The translations under genes and the position numbers were made by a program. A stretch of 19,411 nucleotides of DNA from Maccoyibacter sp900556645. Lineage in GTDB: Bacteria > Bacillota > Clostridia > Lachnospirales > Lachnospiraceae. Each line of letters starts with the position of its first letter. Position 1 is the stretch's first letter. The stretch lies in NCBI GenBank assembly GCA_958349535.1, contig CATWDJ010000035.1:1-19411 (forward strand), written 5' to 3'. Positions 8,325-14,387 of this stretch are shown in pieces. Below the pieces are notes generated by a model. The model did no database searches and was not told the origin of the DNA. It worked only from the letters and a program-made list of their open reading frames with translations.

Positions 8325-8530
8325 GATTCTACCCGAAAGGATTCTCCTTCAAAACTTACTTCATCACCCGGATAAAGTTTTTTTCCTCTCTGGGTCACAA
8401 CTTCTCCGTTTACGGTTACAAGTCCGTCCTGAATAACAAACTTTGCATCCACACCGGAACCAACCAGACCGGCAAGCTTCAAAGCCTGTCCCAATTTTAT
8501 ATATTCATCTTTAATTGTAATTGTTTCCAT
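8321..8530 (-). CDS. yaaA: S4-domain RNA-binding protein YaaA
   Basis: This 69-residue protein consists almost entirely of one S4 RNA-binding fold, with LGQALKLAGLVGSG (13-26), FVIQDGLVTVNGE (31-43) and RGKKLYPGDEV (48-58). Small S4 proteins in this position between dnaN and recF are a conserved Gram-positive feature, and a role in ribosome assembly or RNA binding is inferred from the family. The ATG at 8530 has a GAGG ribosome site. It starts 19 bases after dnaN and overlaps recF by four bases, so it belongs to the dnaN-recF transcript. Confidence 0.93.
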   Translation of the reverse strand: METITIKDEYIKLGQALKLAGLVGSGVDAKFVIQDGLVTVNGEVVTQRGKKLYPGDEVSFEGESFRVES

Positions 8531-8549
8531 AAATAAAACCTCAATCTGA

Positions 8550-9662
8550 TTAATTTGCTGCGTTATTGAAATTAACAGGTAAAATCAGATAAATAAATTT
8601 GTCATTGTCATCTCTGATAAAGCAAGGTGCTTTTGGATTTACCATATACAGAGTAACTTCCTCTTCATCAATGACTCTCAGAGCATCAATAAAGAATTTC
8701 GGATTAAATCCAATCAGAATATCCTTACCCTCTTTTTCAATATCAATATCTTCATTCATGGAACCGATAAAGGAATTAATCTTTAATTCCATATTTCCAT
8801 CAGTTACATTCATGATAATCGGTTTTTTATCTCCTTCTTTTACCAGAAGGGTCGCTCTGTCAATACAACTCAATAATTCTTTTTTATTAATCTTTACTTT
8901 TGTCTCATAGTCGGAGGATAACATCTGTTCAATTCTGAAATATTCTCCTTCGATTAATCTGGAAACTACTGTGGTATTGTCAAATTCAAACACGATATGA
9001 TTATCGGATAAGAAGATATCCACCATTTCCTCGGCAGTTCCCGGTATAATTTTGCTGATTTCCTGAAGTGTTTTACCCGGAACAACTACTTTCTTATCGT
9101 CATAATGATCTTTTAATTCAATATTACGGATAGAAATACGATGTCCATCCAGAGAAACAACCTTTAGCTGGTTCTCTTTTATCTCAAATAATTCTCCGGT
9201 CATGAGTTTGTTGTTATCATTATCTGATATAGAAAAGATGGTCTGTCTAATCACTTCTTTTAAAGTAAACTGTGACATAGTAATTGGTTCATTCTTTTCT
9301 ATGTATGGAAGATAGGAGAAGTCTTCTCCTGATTTTCCGATAATATTAAACTTTGCTTTCTCACAGGTAATTGTTGTCTTAAAAGATTCATCTGTTTCTA
9401 TAACAACATCACTATCCGGCAGCTTACGCACAATCTCAGAAAAAATCTTTGCATCTAATGCAATGATTCCTCTCTCTTCTATCGTACCTTCAATGATAGT
9501 TTTGATTCCAAGCTCTATATCATTTGCCATTAATTTAATTTCATCAGAAGAAGCATCTATTAAGATACATTCTAAAATTGCCATAGTCGTTCTGGTAGGA
9601 ACTGCCTTTGACACGATGTTGACACCGTGCAGTAAATTCGTTTTTGAACAAATTAACTTCAT
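8550..9662 (-). CDS. dnaN: DNA polymerase III beta subunit (sliding clamp)
   Basis: This 370-residue protein is the ring-shaped sliding clamp that tethers DNA polymerase III and recruits other replication and repair proteins. It begins MKLICSKTNLLHGVNIVSKA, with the TTMAILECILIDA block (25-37) that follows in clamps, and ends with a C-terminal ILPVNFNNAAN in which the pattern before NF resembles the usual LP(M/V) ending. Length is typical for the three-domain fold. The ATG has an AAGGGAG ribosome site about 9 bases upstream, and a DnaA-box-like sequence lies between that site and the start. Position directly after dnaA is the conserved origin arrangement. Confidence 0.97.
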   Translation of the reverse strand: MKLICSKTNLLHGVNIVSKAVPTRTTMAILECILIDASSDEIKLMANDIELGIKTIIEGTIEERGIIALDAKIFSEIVRKLPDSDVVIETDESFKTTITCEKAKFNIIGKSGEDFSYLPYIEKNEPITMSQFTLKEVIRQTIFSISDNDNNKLMTGELFEIKENQLKVVSLDGHRISIRNIELKDHYDDKKVVVPGKTLQEISKIIPGTAEEMVDIFLSDNHIVFEFDNTTVVSRLIEGEYFRIEQMLSSDYETKVKINKKELLSCIDRATLLVKEGDKKPIIMNVTDGNMELKINSFIGSMNEDIDIEKEGKDILIGFNPKFFIDALRVIDEEEVTLYMVNPKAPCFIRDDNDKFIYLILPVNFNNAAN

Positions 9663-9664
9663 TT

Positions 9665-9673
9665 TGTGAATAA
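9665..9673 (-). promoter_or_regulatory. DnaA box beside the dnaN start
   Basis: The minus strand reads TTATTCACA, one base off the consensus TTATCCACA and within the looser TTATNCACA form. It lies 2 bases before the dnaN start codon, between start and ribosome site, so bound DnaA could also hinder dnaN expression. Confidence 0.6.
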
Positions 9674-9685
9674 CTCCCTTCCTGC

Positions 9686-9718
9686 TTTAAAAATAAATAA
9701 TATAATTAATTATTAAAA
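9686..9718. other. 33-base A/T-only stretch, candidate unwinding element
   Basis: Every base from 9686 to 9718 is A or T. It sits between the DnaA-box run next to dnaA and the DnaA box at dnaN. Such tracts melt easily; it may be a duplex-unwinding element or simply the UP/-10 region of a dnaN promoter. Confidence 0.4.
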
Positions 9719-9745
9719 GTATTCTTCTTAGAGGATGTTTATAAG

Positions 9746-9775
9746 TTAATAACTCCTGCAGCTGTTTAAAATCAA
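9746..9775 (-). promoter_or_regulatory. Possible dnaN promoter
   Basis: On the minus strand: -35 TTGATT (9770-9775), an 18-base spacer and -10 TATTAA (9746-9751). The match is moderate (4 of 6 at -10). The start would fall about 75-80 bases ahead of dnaN. The A/T-rich background makes chance matches likely. Confidence 0.3.
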
Positions 9776-9804
9776 GGCTTTCAAAAAAAATTTAACTTTA
9801 TAAC

Positions 9805-9848
9805 TATGTGAAAACCGGGTAGATTTTTTCTGGATAAAATGTGAATAA
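9805..9848 (-). repeat. Phased DnaA-box array immediately after dnaA
   Basis: Starting 1 base past the dnaA stop, 9-mers separated by 2 bases run head to tail on the minus strand with an exact 11-base step: TTATTCACA (9848-9840, 8/9 to consensus), TTATCCAGA (9837-9829, 8/9), AAATCTACC (9826-9818, 5/9) and GTTTTCACA (9815-9807, 6/9). A short G/C patch CTACCCGG (9822-9815) falls within it and is followed by A/T-rich DNA. Two good boxes, a G/C patch and then A/T-rich sequence resembles the basal unwinding layout described in B. subtilis. Confidence 0.6.
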
Positions 9849-9849
9849 C

Positions 9850-11202
9850 TTAGTTTGGATTGATTTTTTTCTTAATAGTCTCAATCTGATTTCTAAGACT
9901 TTCACTTGAATCGTATTCATCCTGTATTTTATTGATTCCGTGTATGATGGTGGAATGATCTCTTCCTCCCAACAGGGAACCAATGTTATCTAAAGATGCG
10001 TCTGTCATATTCTTACAGAGATACATGGCAACCTGACGAGGTTTTGCAATATCATTGCTTCTGCTTTTAGAAACAATTTGTTCTGAAGAAATATTGAAGT
10101 GTTCACAAACTACATCAATAATAAGCTGCGGTGTAATTTCTTTAGGCTTGTCCGGAGAAATAATATTTTGTAATTCTTCCACGGCAATATCCATGGTTAT
10201 TTTTTTATGCTCCAGATTTGAGTAAGCCAGCAGCTTATTCAATGCTCCTTCCAGCTCACGGATATTGGATTTGATATTGGTTGCAATGTAATCTAGTATC
10301 TCATCATCCAATTCAAAATCATCCATTTCATTTTTTCTTCTTAAAATAGCCATTCTGGTTTCATAATCAGGAGAACCGATGTCGGAAATCAGACCCCATT
10401 CAAAACGGGAACGGATTCTTTCTTCCAAGGTTTCCATATCCTTTGGTGGTCTATCGGATGAAATAATAATGGCTTTTTTGGCCAGATGAAGTTCATTAAA
10501 GGTGTGGAAAAATTCTTCCTGCGTACTTTCTTTTCCTATAATAAACTGAATATCATCAATTAAAAGAACATCAATATTCCGGTATTTTTCACGGAATCGG
10601 TTCATAGAAGAATTATTCCCGTTACGGATTGCGTCAATCAATTCATTTGTAAATATCTCAGAAGATACATACATAACTTTCATTTCAGGATTATTTGTCT
10701 GGATAAAATGTGCAATAGAATGCATTAAATGGGTTTTACCCAGACCAACTCCTCCATATAAAAAGAGAGGATTGTAAATTTCTCCCGGGGATTCTGCCAC
10801 AGCCAAAGATGCCGAATAAGCAAATTTGTTATTATTACCTACCACAAAGGTATCGAAGGTATAATTTGGATTCAAACCGGAACTGGAAGCTCCATTATCC
10901 ATAGATTCGATGTTTTTAGCCTTATATGGTTTTAATTTTTTTGTTTGTTCCGGTAAGATAAATTCGATTTCATAATCTGTTCCGGTTATCTCTGCAACAG
11001 CAACCCGAATTGGAAGTAAATATTTCTTTGTGATATAGCTTAGTCCAATCTGTTCATCCGGTACCAGAATGTATAATTTGTTTCCTTCTACGGAAAAAAC
11101 AGACAATGGTTTTAGCCATGCATTAAAAGAAATATCCGAAATATCATGTTCTGTTTTTACGGTCTGTAAGATTTCTTCCCATTTTTCTATAATTTGTTCC
11201 AT
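9850..11202 (-). CDS. dnaA: Chromosomal replication initiator protein DnaA
   Basis: This 450-residue AAA+ initiator binds DnaA boxes, oligomerises with ATP and opens the origin. Domain I (about 1-85) is followed by a short linker. The AAA+ domain has Walker A GGVGLGKT (150-157), Walker B VLLIDD (212-217) and the sensor-2-type NIRELEGALN (313-322). The C-terminal DNA-binding domain ends with the DnaA signature CKNMTDASLDNIGSLLGGRDHSTIIHG (396-422). A GGAG ribosome site precedes the ATG. It is flanked on both sides by DnaA-box-like sequences, and a candidate promoter within the upstream gap would make it subject to autoregulation by DnaA binding. Confidence 0.98.
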   Translation of the reverse strand: MEQIIEKWEEILQTVKTEHDISDISFNAWLKPLSVFSVEGNKLYILVPDEQIGLSYITKKYLLPIRVAVAEITGTDYEIEFILPEQTKKLKPYKAKNIESMDNGASSSGLNPNYTFDTFVVGNNNKFAYSASLAVAESPGEIYNPLFLYGGVGLGKTHLMHSIAHFIQTNNPEMKVMYVSSEIFTNELIDAIRNGNNSSMNRFREKYRNIDVLLIDDIQFIIGKESTQEEFFHTFNELHLAKKAIIISSDRPPKDMETLEERIRSRFEWGLISDIGSPDYETRMAILRRKNEMDDFELDDEILDYIATNIKSNIRELEGALNKLLAYSNLEHKKITMDIAVEELQNIISPDKPKEITPQLIIDVVCEHFNISSEQIVSKSRSNDIAKPRQVAMYLCKNMTDASLDNIGSLLGGRDHSTIIHGINKIQDEYDSSESLRNQIETIKKKINPN

Positions 11203-11274
11203 CTAAACTCTCCAATAAATCTCTATATAAATAAGAAGTAATTTTTATAATATTGATAAAAATCCACACTTACT

Positions 11275-11303
11275 ATAATAAACTATATGAGCTAAATAAT
11301 CAA
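11275..11303 (-). promoter_or_regulatory. Probable dnaA promoter
   Basis: On the minus strand: -35 TTGATT (11298-11303), 17-base spacer, -10 TATTAT (11275-11280). Start near 11268 would overlap the loose box AAATCCACA (11260-11268) and leave about 65 bases of leader before dnaA. The nearby boxes at 11324-11347 suggest feedback by DnaA. Confidence 0.5.
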
Positions 11304-11338
11304 TGAAAAAAATATCAACATACAGGGGATAAGGGTAA

Positions 11339-11347
11339 TGTGAATAA
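11339..11347 (-). promoter_or_regulatory. DnaA box upstream of the dnaA promoter
   Basis: The minus strand reads TTATTCACA, the same variant found at both ends of the dnaA-dnaN gap. A second looser site TTATCCCCT (7/9) lies 6 bases away at 11324-11332 in the same orientation. Both lie just upstream of the candidate dnaA -35 box. Confidence 0.65.
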
Positions 11348-11360
11348 ATCCGTCTATGAG

Positions 11361-11379
11361 CCTCTGAATAAATCAGGGG
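11361..11379. repeat. Short hairpin inside the origin region
   Basis: CCTCTGA and TCAGGGG form a 7-pair stem (one G-T pair) around a 5-base loop. The ten-base word TGAATAAATC occurs in this hairpin (11365-11374) and also 24 bases earlier overlapping the DnaA box (11341-11350). It may terminate stray transcripts or be an origin structure. Confidence 0.4.
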
Positions 11380-11409
11380 TTTATAAAAAAGGAATCAAAA
11401 AATAGATAA

Positions 11410-11464
11410 TTATAAACATCTTATAAAGGCAATTTCAACATCTTATCTACAACTTGTCCACAAG
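11410..11464 (+). repeat. Five-unit 11-bp phased DnaA-box-like array
   Basis: Five consecutive 11-base units run head to tail on the plus strand: TTATAAACA (11410, 7/9 to consensus), TTATAAAGG (11421, 5/9), ATTTCAACA (11432, 6/9), TTATCTACA (11443, 8/9) and TTGTCCACA (11454, 8/9), each followed by a 2-base spacer. Box quality rises toward the right end, next to the A/T-rich tract from 11463. One box per helical turn is the geometry used by DnaA filaments on low-affinity arrays in other bacteria. Confidence 0.6.
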
Positions 11465-11564
11465 AAAAAATAAAATACAAATTACTATATCTAGTTGAAA
11501 TGAGTTTCTTCCTTATATATATAGTAGGTAAAAAAAAGCAATTATAAAAATATGTCGGAATAGC

Positions 11565-11592
11565 TTGACTTAGACCGCATTTTTGTTATAAT
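11565..11592 (+). promoter_or_regulatory. rpmH: rpmH promoter with extended -10
   Basis: -35 TTGACT (11565-11570), 16-base spacer and perfect -10 TATAAT (11587-11592) preceded by TGT, making an extended -10. A/T tracts upstream (from about 11527) could act as an UP element. Start near 11599 gives a 30-base leader before rpmH. It is the strongest promoter in the origin gap. Confidence 0.8.
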
Positions 11593-11630
11593 TGAAGAGA
11601 TGTTTTTTAACATAGAGGAGGTGGATACCT

Positions 11631-11765
11631 ATGAAGATGACTTATCAACCAAAAAAGAGACAGAGATCTAAAGTACACGGATTTAGAAAAAGAATGAGTA
11701 CAGCAGGCGGAAGAAAAGTATTGGCTGCAAGAAGATTAAAAGGAAGAAAAAAATTATCAGCATAG
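11631..11765 (+). CDS. rpmH: 50S ribosomal protein L34
   Basis: This short gene encodes the 44-residue large-subunit protein L34, beginning MKMTYQPKKRQRSKVHGFRK and containing RMSTAGGRKVLAARRLKGRKKL (22-43), the hallmark of the family. It is highly basic, as expected for an rRNA-binding protein. The ATG at 11631 is preceded by a strong GGAGGTG ribosome site. It is the first gene of the plus-strand unit and precedes rnpA, the near-universal arrangement beside bacterial origins. Confidence 0.98.
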   Translation: MKMTYQPKKRQRSKVHGFRKRMSTAGGRKVLAARRLKGRKKLSA

Positions 11766-11790
11766 GCCACGCTTAGTGGTCTTTTCTTCT
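11765..11790 (+). terminator. Attenuator-like hairpin between rpmH and rnpA
   Basis: GGCCAC and GTGGTC form a 6-pair stem (one G-T pair) with a 5-base loop, then TTTTCTTCT. The stem begins at the last base of the rpmH stop codon. It looks like a weak intrinsic terminator that would let L34 be made in excess of the RNase P protein. Confidence 0.5.
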
Positions 11791-11815
11791 ATTTTAATAT
11801 TTTGAGGAAAAGACG

Positions 11816-12154
11816 ATGCAATTTTCAGAATCGTTGAAAAAAAACAAGGATTTTCAAAAAGTATATAAAAAAGGAAAATCTTATGCAAATAAGTATCTGG
11901 TTATGTATGTATTGAAAAATGACCTTGAAAAAAATCGTATTGGAATATCAGTTAGCAAAAAAGTAGGAAATAGTGTTATAAGACATCATTTAACAAGGTT
12001 AATAAGAGAAAGTTACCGATTACATGAAGACGTGTTCGATAGTGGTTTGGACATTGTAATCATTGCAAGAAATTCAGCAAGAGAGATTGGGTTCCATGAG
12101 GTGGAAAGTGCCTTGCTGCATCTTGGAAGTCTTCACAAAATTATAAAAAAATGA
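11816..12154 (+). CDS. rnpA: Ribonuclease P protein component
   Basis: This 112-residue basic protein is the small protein subunit of RNase P, which assists the catalytic RNA in removing tRNA 5' leaders. The N-terminal SLKKNKDFQKVYKKGKS block (6-22) and NRIGISVSKKVGNSV (40-54) are characteristic. The conserved RNRxKRxxR helix is altered here to RHHLTRLIR (56-64): Asn, the second Arg and Lys are replaced by His57, His58 and Thr60. Length is within the normal range. It sits between rpmH and yidD as usual, after an attenuator-like hairpin. Confidence 0.95.
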   Translation: MQFSESLKKNKDFQKVYKKGKSYANKYLVMYVLKNDLEKNRIGISVSKKVGNSVIRHHLTRLIRESYRLHEDVFDSGLDIVIIARNSAREIGFHEVESALLHLGSLHKIIKK

Positions 12155-12179
12155 AATAGAAAAAGAAGATGGAATCATT

Positions 12180-12389
12180 TTGAAAAAAATTTTAATTACC
12201 CTGATTAAATTTTATAGAAAATATTTATCACCGTTAAAGAGAACAAAATGTCCGTATTATCCGACATGCTCCACCTATGGATTAGAGGCAATTGAAAAGC
12301 ATGGGGCAATCAAAGGTGGTGCTTTAGCGGCATGGAGAATATTAAGATGTAATCCTTTTTCAAAAGGTGGATATGATCCTGTTCCATAA
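12180..12389 (+). CDS. yidD: Membrane protein insertion efficiency factor YidD
   Basis: This 69-residue protein belongs to the YidD family, small membrane-associated proteins that aid YidC-dependent insertion. The family pattern CPYYPTCSTYGLEAI (24-38) and RCNPFSKGGYDPVP (56-69) are clear. The N-terminus is a basic amphipathic helix. There is no internal ATG, so translation must start at TTG (12180). This start overlaps the stop of a four-codon ATG reading frame (12169-12183), so reinitiation is possible. It begins 25 bases after rnpA and 15 bases before yidC. Confidence 0.94.
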   Translation: MKKILITLIKFYRKYLSPLKRTKCPYYPTCSTYGLEAIEKHGAIKGGALAAWRILRCNPFSKGGYDPVP

Positions 12390-12404
12390 TGTAGGAGGTT
12401 TTTC

Positions 12405-13673
12405 ATGGATATTATTTTAACACAATATTCAGGTAAAATTGTTGGACCAATCGCAAAATTTTTAGGTTGGATTATGAACGGTATTTATACTGTTCTGGAT
12501 AAGATAGGAATCAATGATGTTGGTTTAACAATTATCATTCTGACAATGATTATCTATTTATGTATGCTTCCGCTGACCATTAAACAGCAAAAATTTTCAA
12601 AGCTGTCACAGAAGATGCAGCCGGAGCTTCAGGCAATTCAGAAAAAATACAAGAATAAAACAGATCAGGCTTCCAGACAGAAGATGGGAGAAGAGACACA
12701 GGAAATATATCAGAAATATGGAGTTTCTCCGACAGGAAGCTGTTTACAGCTTTTTATTACATTTCCGATTCTGCTTGCCCTGTATCGAGTAGTTTTGAAT
12801 GTACCTGCTTATGTAAGCGGTGTAAAAGATTCTTTTTCAAATCTGGTAAATGGAATTTATCAGACCGATGGATTTGCAAAGATTTTAACAGATTATGTGG
12901 AAACAGCAAAAATAAAAACTTTATCTGTTGATTTTACTGCAAAAGACCCAACAACTGTTAAGAATTATATTGTAGATTTATTGTATAAGCTTCCTTCTGA
13001 CGGATGGGATACTTTACAGGATAAATTCAGTAATATTGCTGATATTTTTACATCAACCCATGAACAGATTGAACCGATGTTTACCTTCCTTGGTTTAAAT
13101 ATTATCGATTCACCTTTAAATACTATCAAAACAAGTTTTGCTTCTCATTCATGGCTGATGTTGATTGGTGCATTGTTAGTTCCTATTATTTCTTATGGAA
13201 CACAGGTATTAAATATTAAGTTAATGCCACAGCAGACACAGTCAACAGGGGATCCAAATGCAGATGCCATGGCAGCACAGATGAAAACTATGAATATTAT
13301 CATGCCTCTGTTTTCATTTGTAATGTGTTTTACAGTTCCTGTAGGTGTTGGTATTTACTGGATTTCAGCTGCAGCTTTCCGAAGCGTACAGCAGTTCTTC
13401 ATCAATAAGTATATGGATAAGATTGATTTAGATGATATTGTTGCAAAGAATCAGGCTAAGATGAAGAAGAAACGTGAAAAGATGGGTATCAGCGATGAGA
13501 CTATGAGAAGAGCCGGTACTGTTAATACAAGAAATATTAACAATTCTATGTCTGAGAAGAAAAAAGAAGAAAAATTAAAAGAAGCAGAAGAGAAGAAGAG
13601 AAATGTAAAACCAACCAGTATGGCTGCAAAAGCAAATATGGTGCGTGATTTCAACGAAGGAAACAAAAAATAG
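12405..13673 (+). CDS. yidC: Membrane protein insertase YidC/Oxa1 family
   Basis: This 422-residue insertase places proteins into the cytoplasmic membrane, alone or with Sec. An N-terminal membrane-near helix precedes TM1 (about 40-58) and the cytoplasmic hairpin QQKFSKLSQKMQPELQAIQKKYK (61-83). TM2 lies near 113-133, TM3 near 248-268, and TM4-TM5 near 296-330. The loop between TM2 and TM3 is enlarged (about 134-247). The C-terminus (340-422) is a long Lys/Glu-rich tail, suited to ribosome contact. There is no lipobox, unlike Bacillus SpoIIIJ. The arginine expected in TM1 appears to be Tyr51 here. An AGGAGG ribosome site precedes the ATG. Confidence 0.95.
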   Translation: MDIILTQYSGKIVGPIAKFLGWIMNGIYTVLDKIGINDVGLTIIILTMIIYLCMLPLTIKQQKFSKLSQKMQPELQAIQKKYKNKTDQASRQKMGEETQEIYQKYGVSPTGSCLQLFITFPILLALYRVVLNVPAYVSGVKDSFSNLVNGIYQTDGFAKILTDYVETAKIKTLSVDFTAKDPTTVKNYIVDLLYKLPSDGWDTLQDKFSNIADIFTSTHEQIEPMFTFLGLNIIDSPLNTIKTSFASHSWLMLIGALLVPIISYGTQVLNIKLMPQQTQSTGDPNADAMAAQMKTMNIIMPLFSFVMCFTVPVGVGIYWISAAAFRSVQQFFINKYMDKIDLDDIVAKNQAKMKKKREKMGISDETMRRAGTVNTRNINNSMSEKKKEEKLKEAEEKKRNVKPTSMAAKANMVRDFNEGNKK

Positions 13674-13685
13674 GGGGCAAAATTC

Positions 13686-14309
13686 ATGGAATTTAGAGAA
13701 TTTACAGGTAAGACGGAAGAAGATGCTCTTACAGAAGCAAAAATCGCTTTAGGTGCTACCACAGATGAAATCGAATATGAAGTAATTGAAAAAGGAACCA
13801 CAGGTTTTTTAGGAATCGGAAGTAAGCCGGCAGTAATTAAGGCACGTAAAAAAGGTTCCATTGAAGATGTTGCAAGAACATTTTTATCTGACGTCTTTGG
13901 TGCAATGAATATGGAAGTAGAAATCATCATTAACGTAGACGAGTCAGATCGTATGATGGATATTGAATTAAAAGGCGATAATATGGGTCTTTTAATTGGT
14001 AAGAGAGGACAGACCTTAGATTCTTTACAGCAGTTGACAAATCTGGCAGTCAATAAAAAATCGGATTCTTATTACAGAGTGAAGTTAGATACTGAAAACT
14101 ATCGTAAGAGAAGAAAAGATACCTTAGAGAATCTGGCAAAGAATATTGCCTATAAGGTAAAGAGGACAAAACGTCCTGTTTCTTTAGAGCCTATGAATCC
14201 TTTTGAAAGAAGAGTAATTCATTCCGCTTTACAGAATGACAGATATGTAACCACTCACAGTGAAGGTGAAGAACCATACAGACATGTTGTAGTTGCTTTG
14301 AAAAAATAA
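13686..14309 (+). CDS. jag: Jag/KhpB RNA-binding protein (Jag-N, KH, R3H)
   Basis: This 207-residue protein has three domains. The Jag N-terminal domain (1-52) contains EKGTTGFLGIGSKPA. The KH domain (about 75-150) carries the GKRG loop (105-108) and GQTLDSLQQLTNLAVN. The R3H domain (about 150-207) contains EPMNPFERRVIHSAL, with Arg176 and His179 as the likely motif residues. In Gram-positive bacteria the family binds RNA and influences cell elongation and division. It follows yidC by 12 bases with a GGGGG ribosome site, and a terminator lies just beyond it, so it ends the rpmH unit. Confidence 0.94.
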   Translation: MEFREFTGKTEEDALTEAKIALGATTDEIEYEVIEKGTTGFLGIGSKPAVIKARKKGSIEDVARTFLSDVFGAMNMEVEIIINVDESDRMMDIELKGDNMGLLIGKRGQTLDSLQQLTNLAVNKKSDSYYRVKLDTENYRKRRKDTLENLAKNIAYKVKRTKRPVSLEPMNPFERRVIHSALQNDRYVTTHSEGEEPYRHVVVALKK

Positions 14310-14322
14310 TTGTTGTATATTT

Positions 14323-14351
14323 AGAGAGTGTTCTTTGGAACACTCTCTTTT
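14323..14351 (+). terminator. Intrinsic terminator after jag
   Basis: A perfect 11-pair stem (arms 14323-14333 and 14338-14348) with a TTTG loop lies 13 bases after the jag stop, followed by a short T run. It separates the rpmH-jag unit from mnmE. Confidence 0.85.
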
Positions 14352-14387
14352 AAAAATAAGAAATATTATAGTTTTGAGGAATAAAGA

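Larger units (their letters stand above)
9663..9849 (-). other. dnaA-dnaN intergenic part of the origin
   Basis: This 187-base gap holds a phased run of DnaA-box-like sites next to dnaA (9805-9848), another TTATTCACA at 9665-9673, a TTATAAACA variant at 9736-9744, and a 33-base stretch with no G or C (9686-9718). In Bacillus subtilis the unwinding site lies in the same gap, so this is a good candidate for origin opening. The dnaN promoter must also lie here or upstream in dnaA. Confidence 0.7.
11203..11630. other. Origin of replication region between dnaA and rpmH
   Basis: This 428-base A/T-rich gap has no gene and separates the minus-strand dnaA unit from the plus-strand rpmH unit, the place where gene orientation switches. 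It holds the dnaA promoter candidate, a TTATTCACA box on the minus strand (11339-11347), looser boxes AAATCCACA (11260-11268) and TTATCCCCT (minus, 11324-11332), a short hairpin (11361-11379), a phased five-unit box array (11410-11464), and the rpmH promoter. With the dnaA-dnaN gap it probably forms a bipartite oriC. Confidence 0.85.

Noticed and set aside
13451..14053. A 200-codon open frame on the minus strand across yidC and jag
   Set aside because: It is antisense to two well-supported genes. Its Ser/Phe/Ile-rich translation mirrors the Lys/Glu-rich codons opposite, and no family motif or ribosome site was seen.
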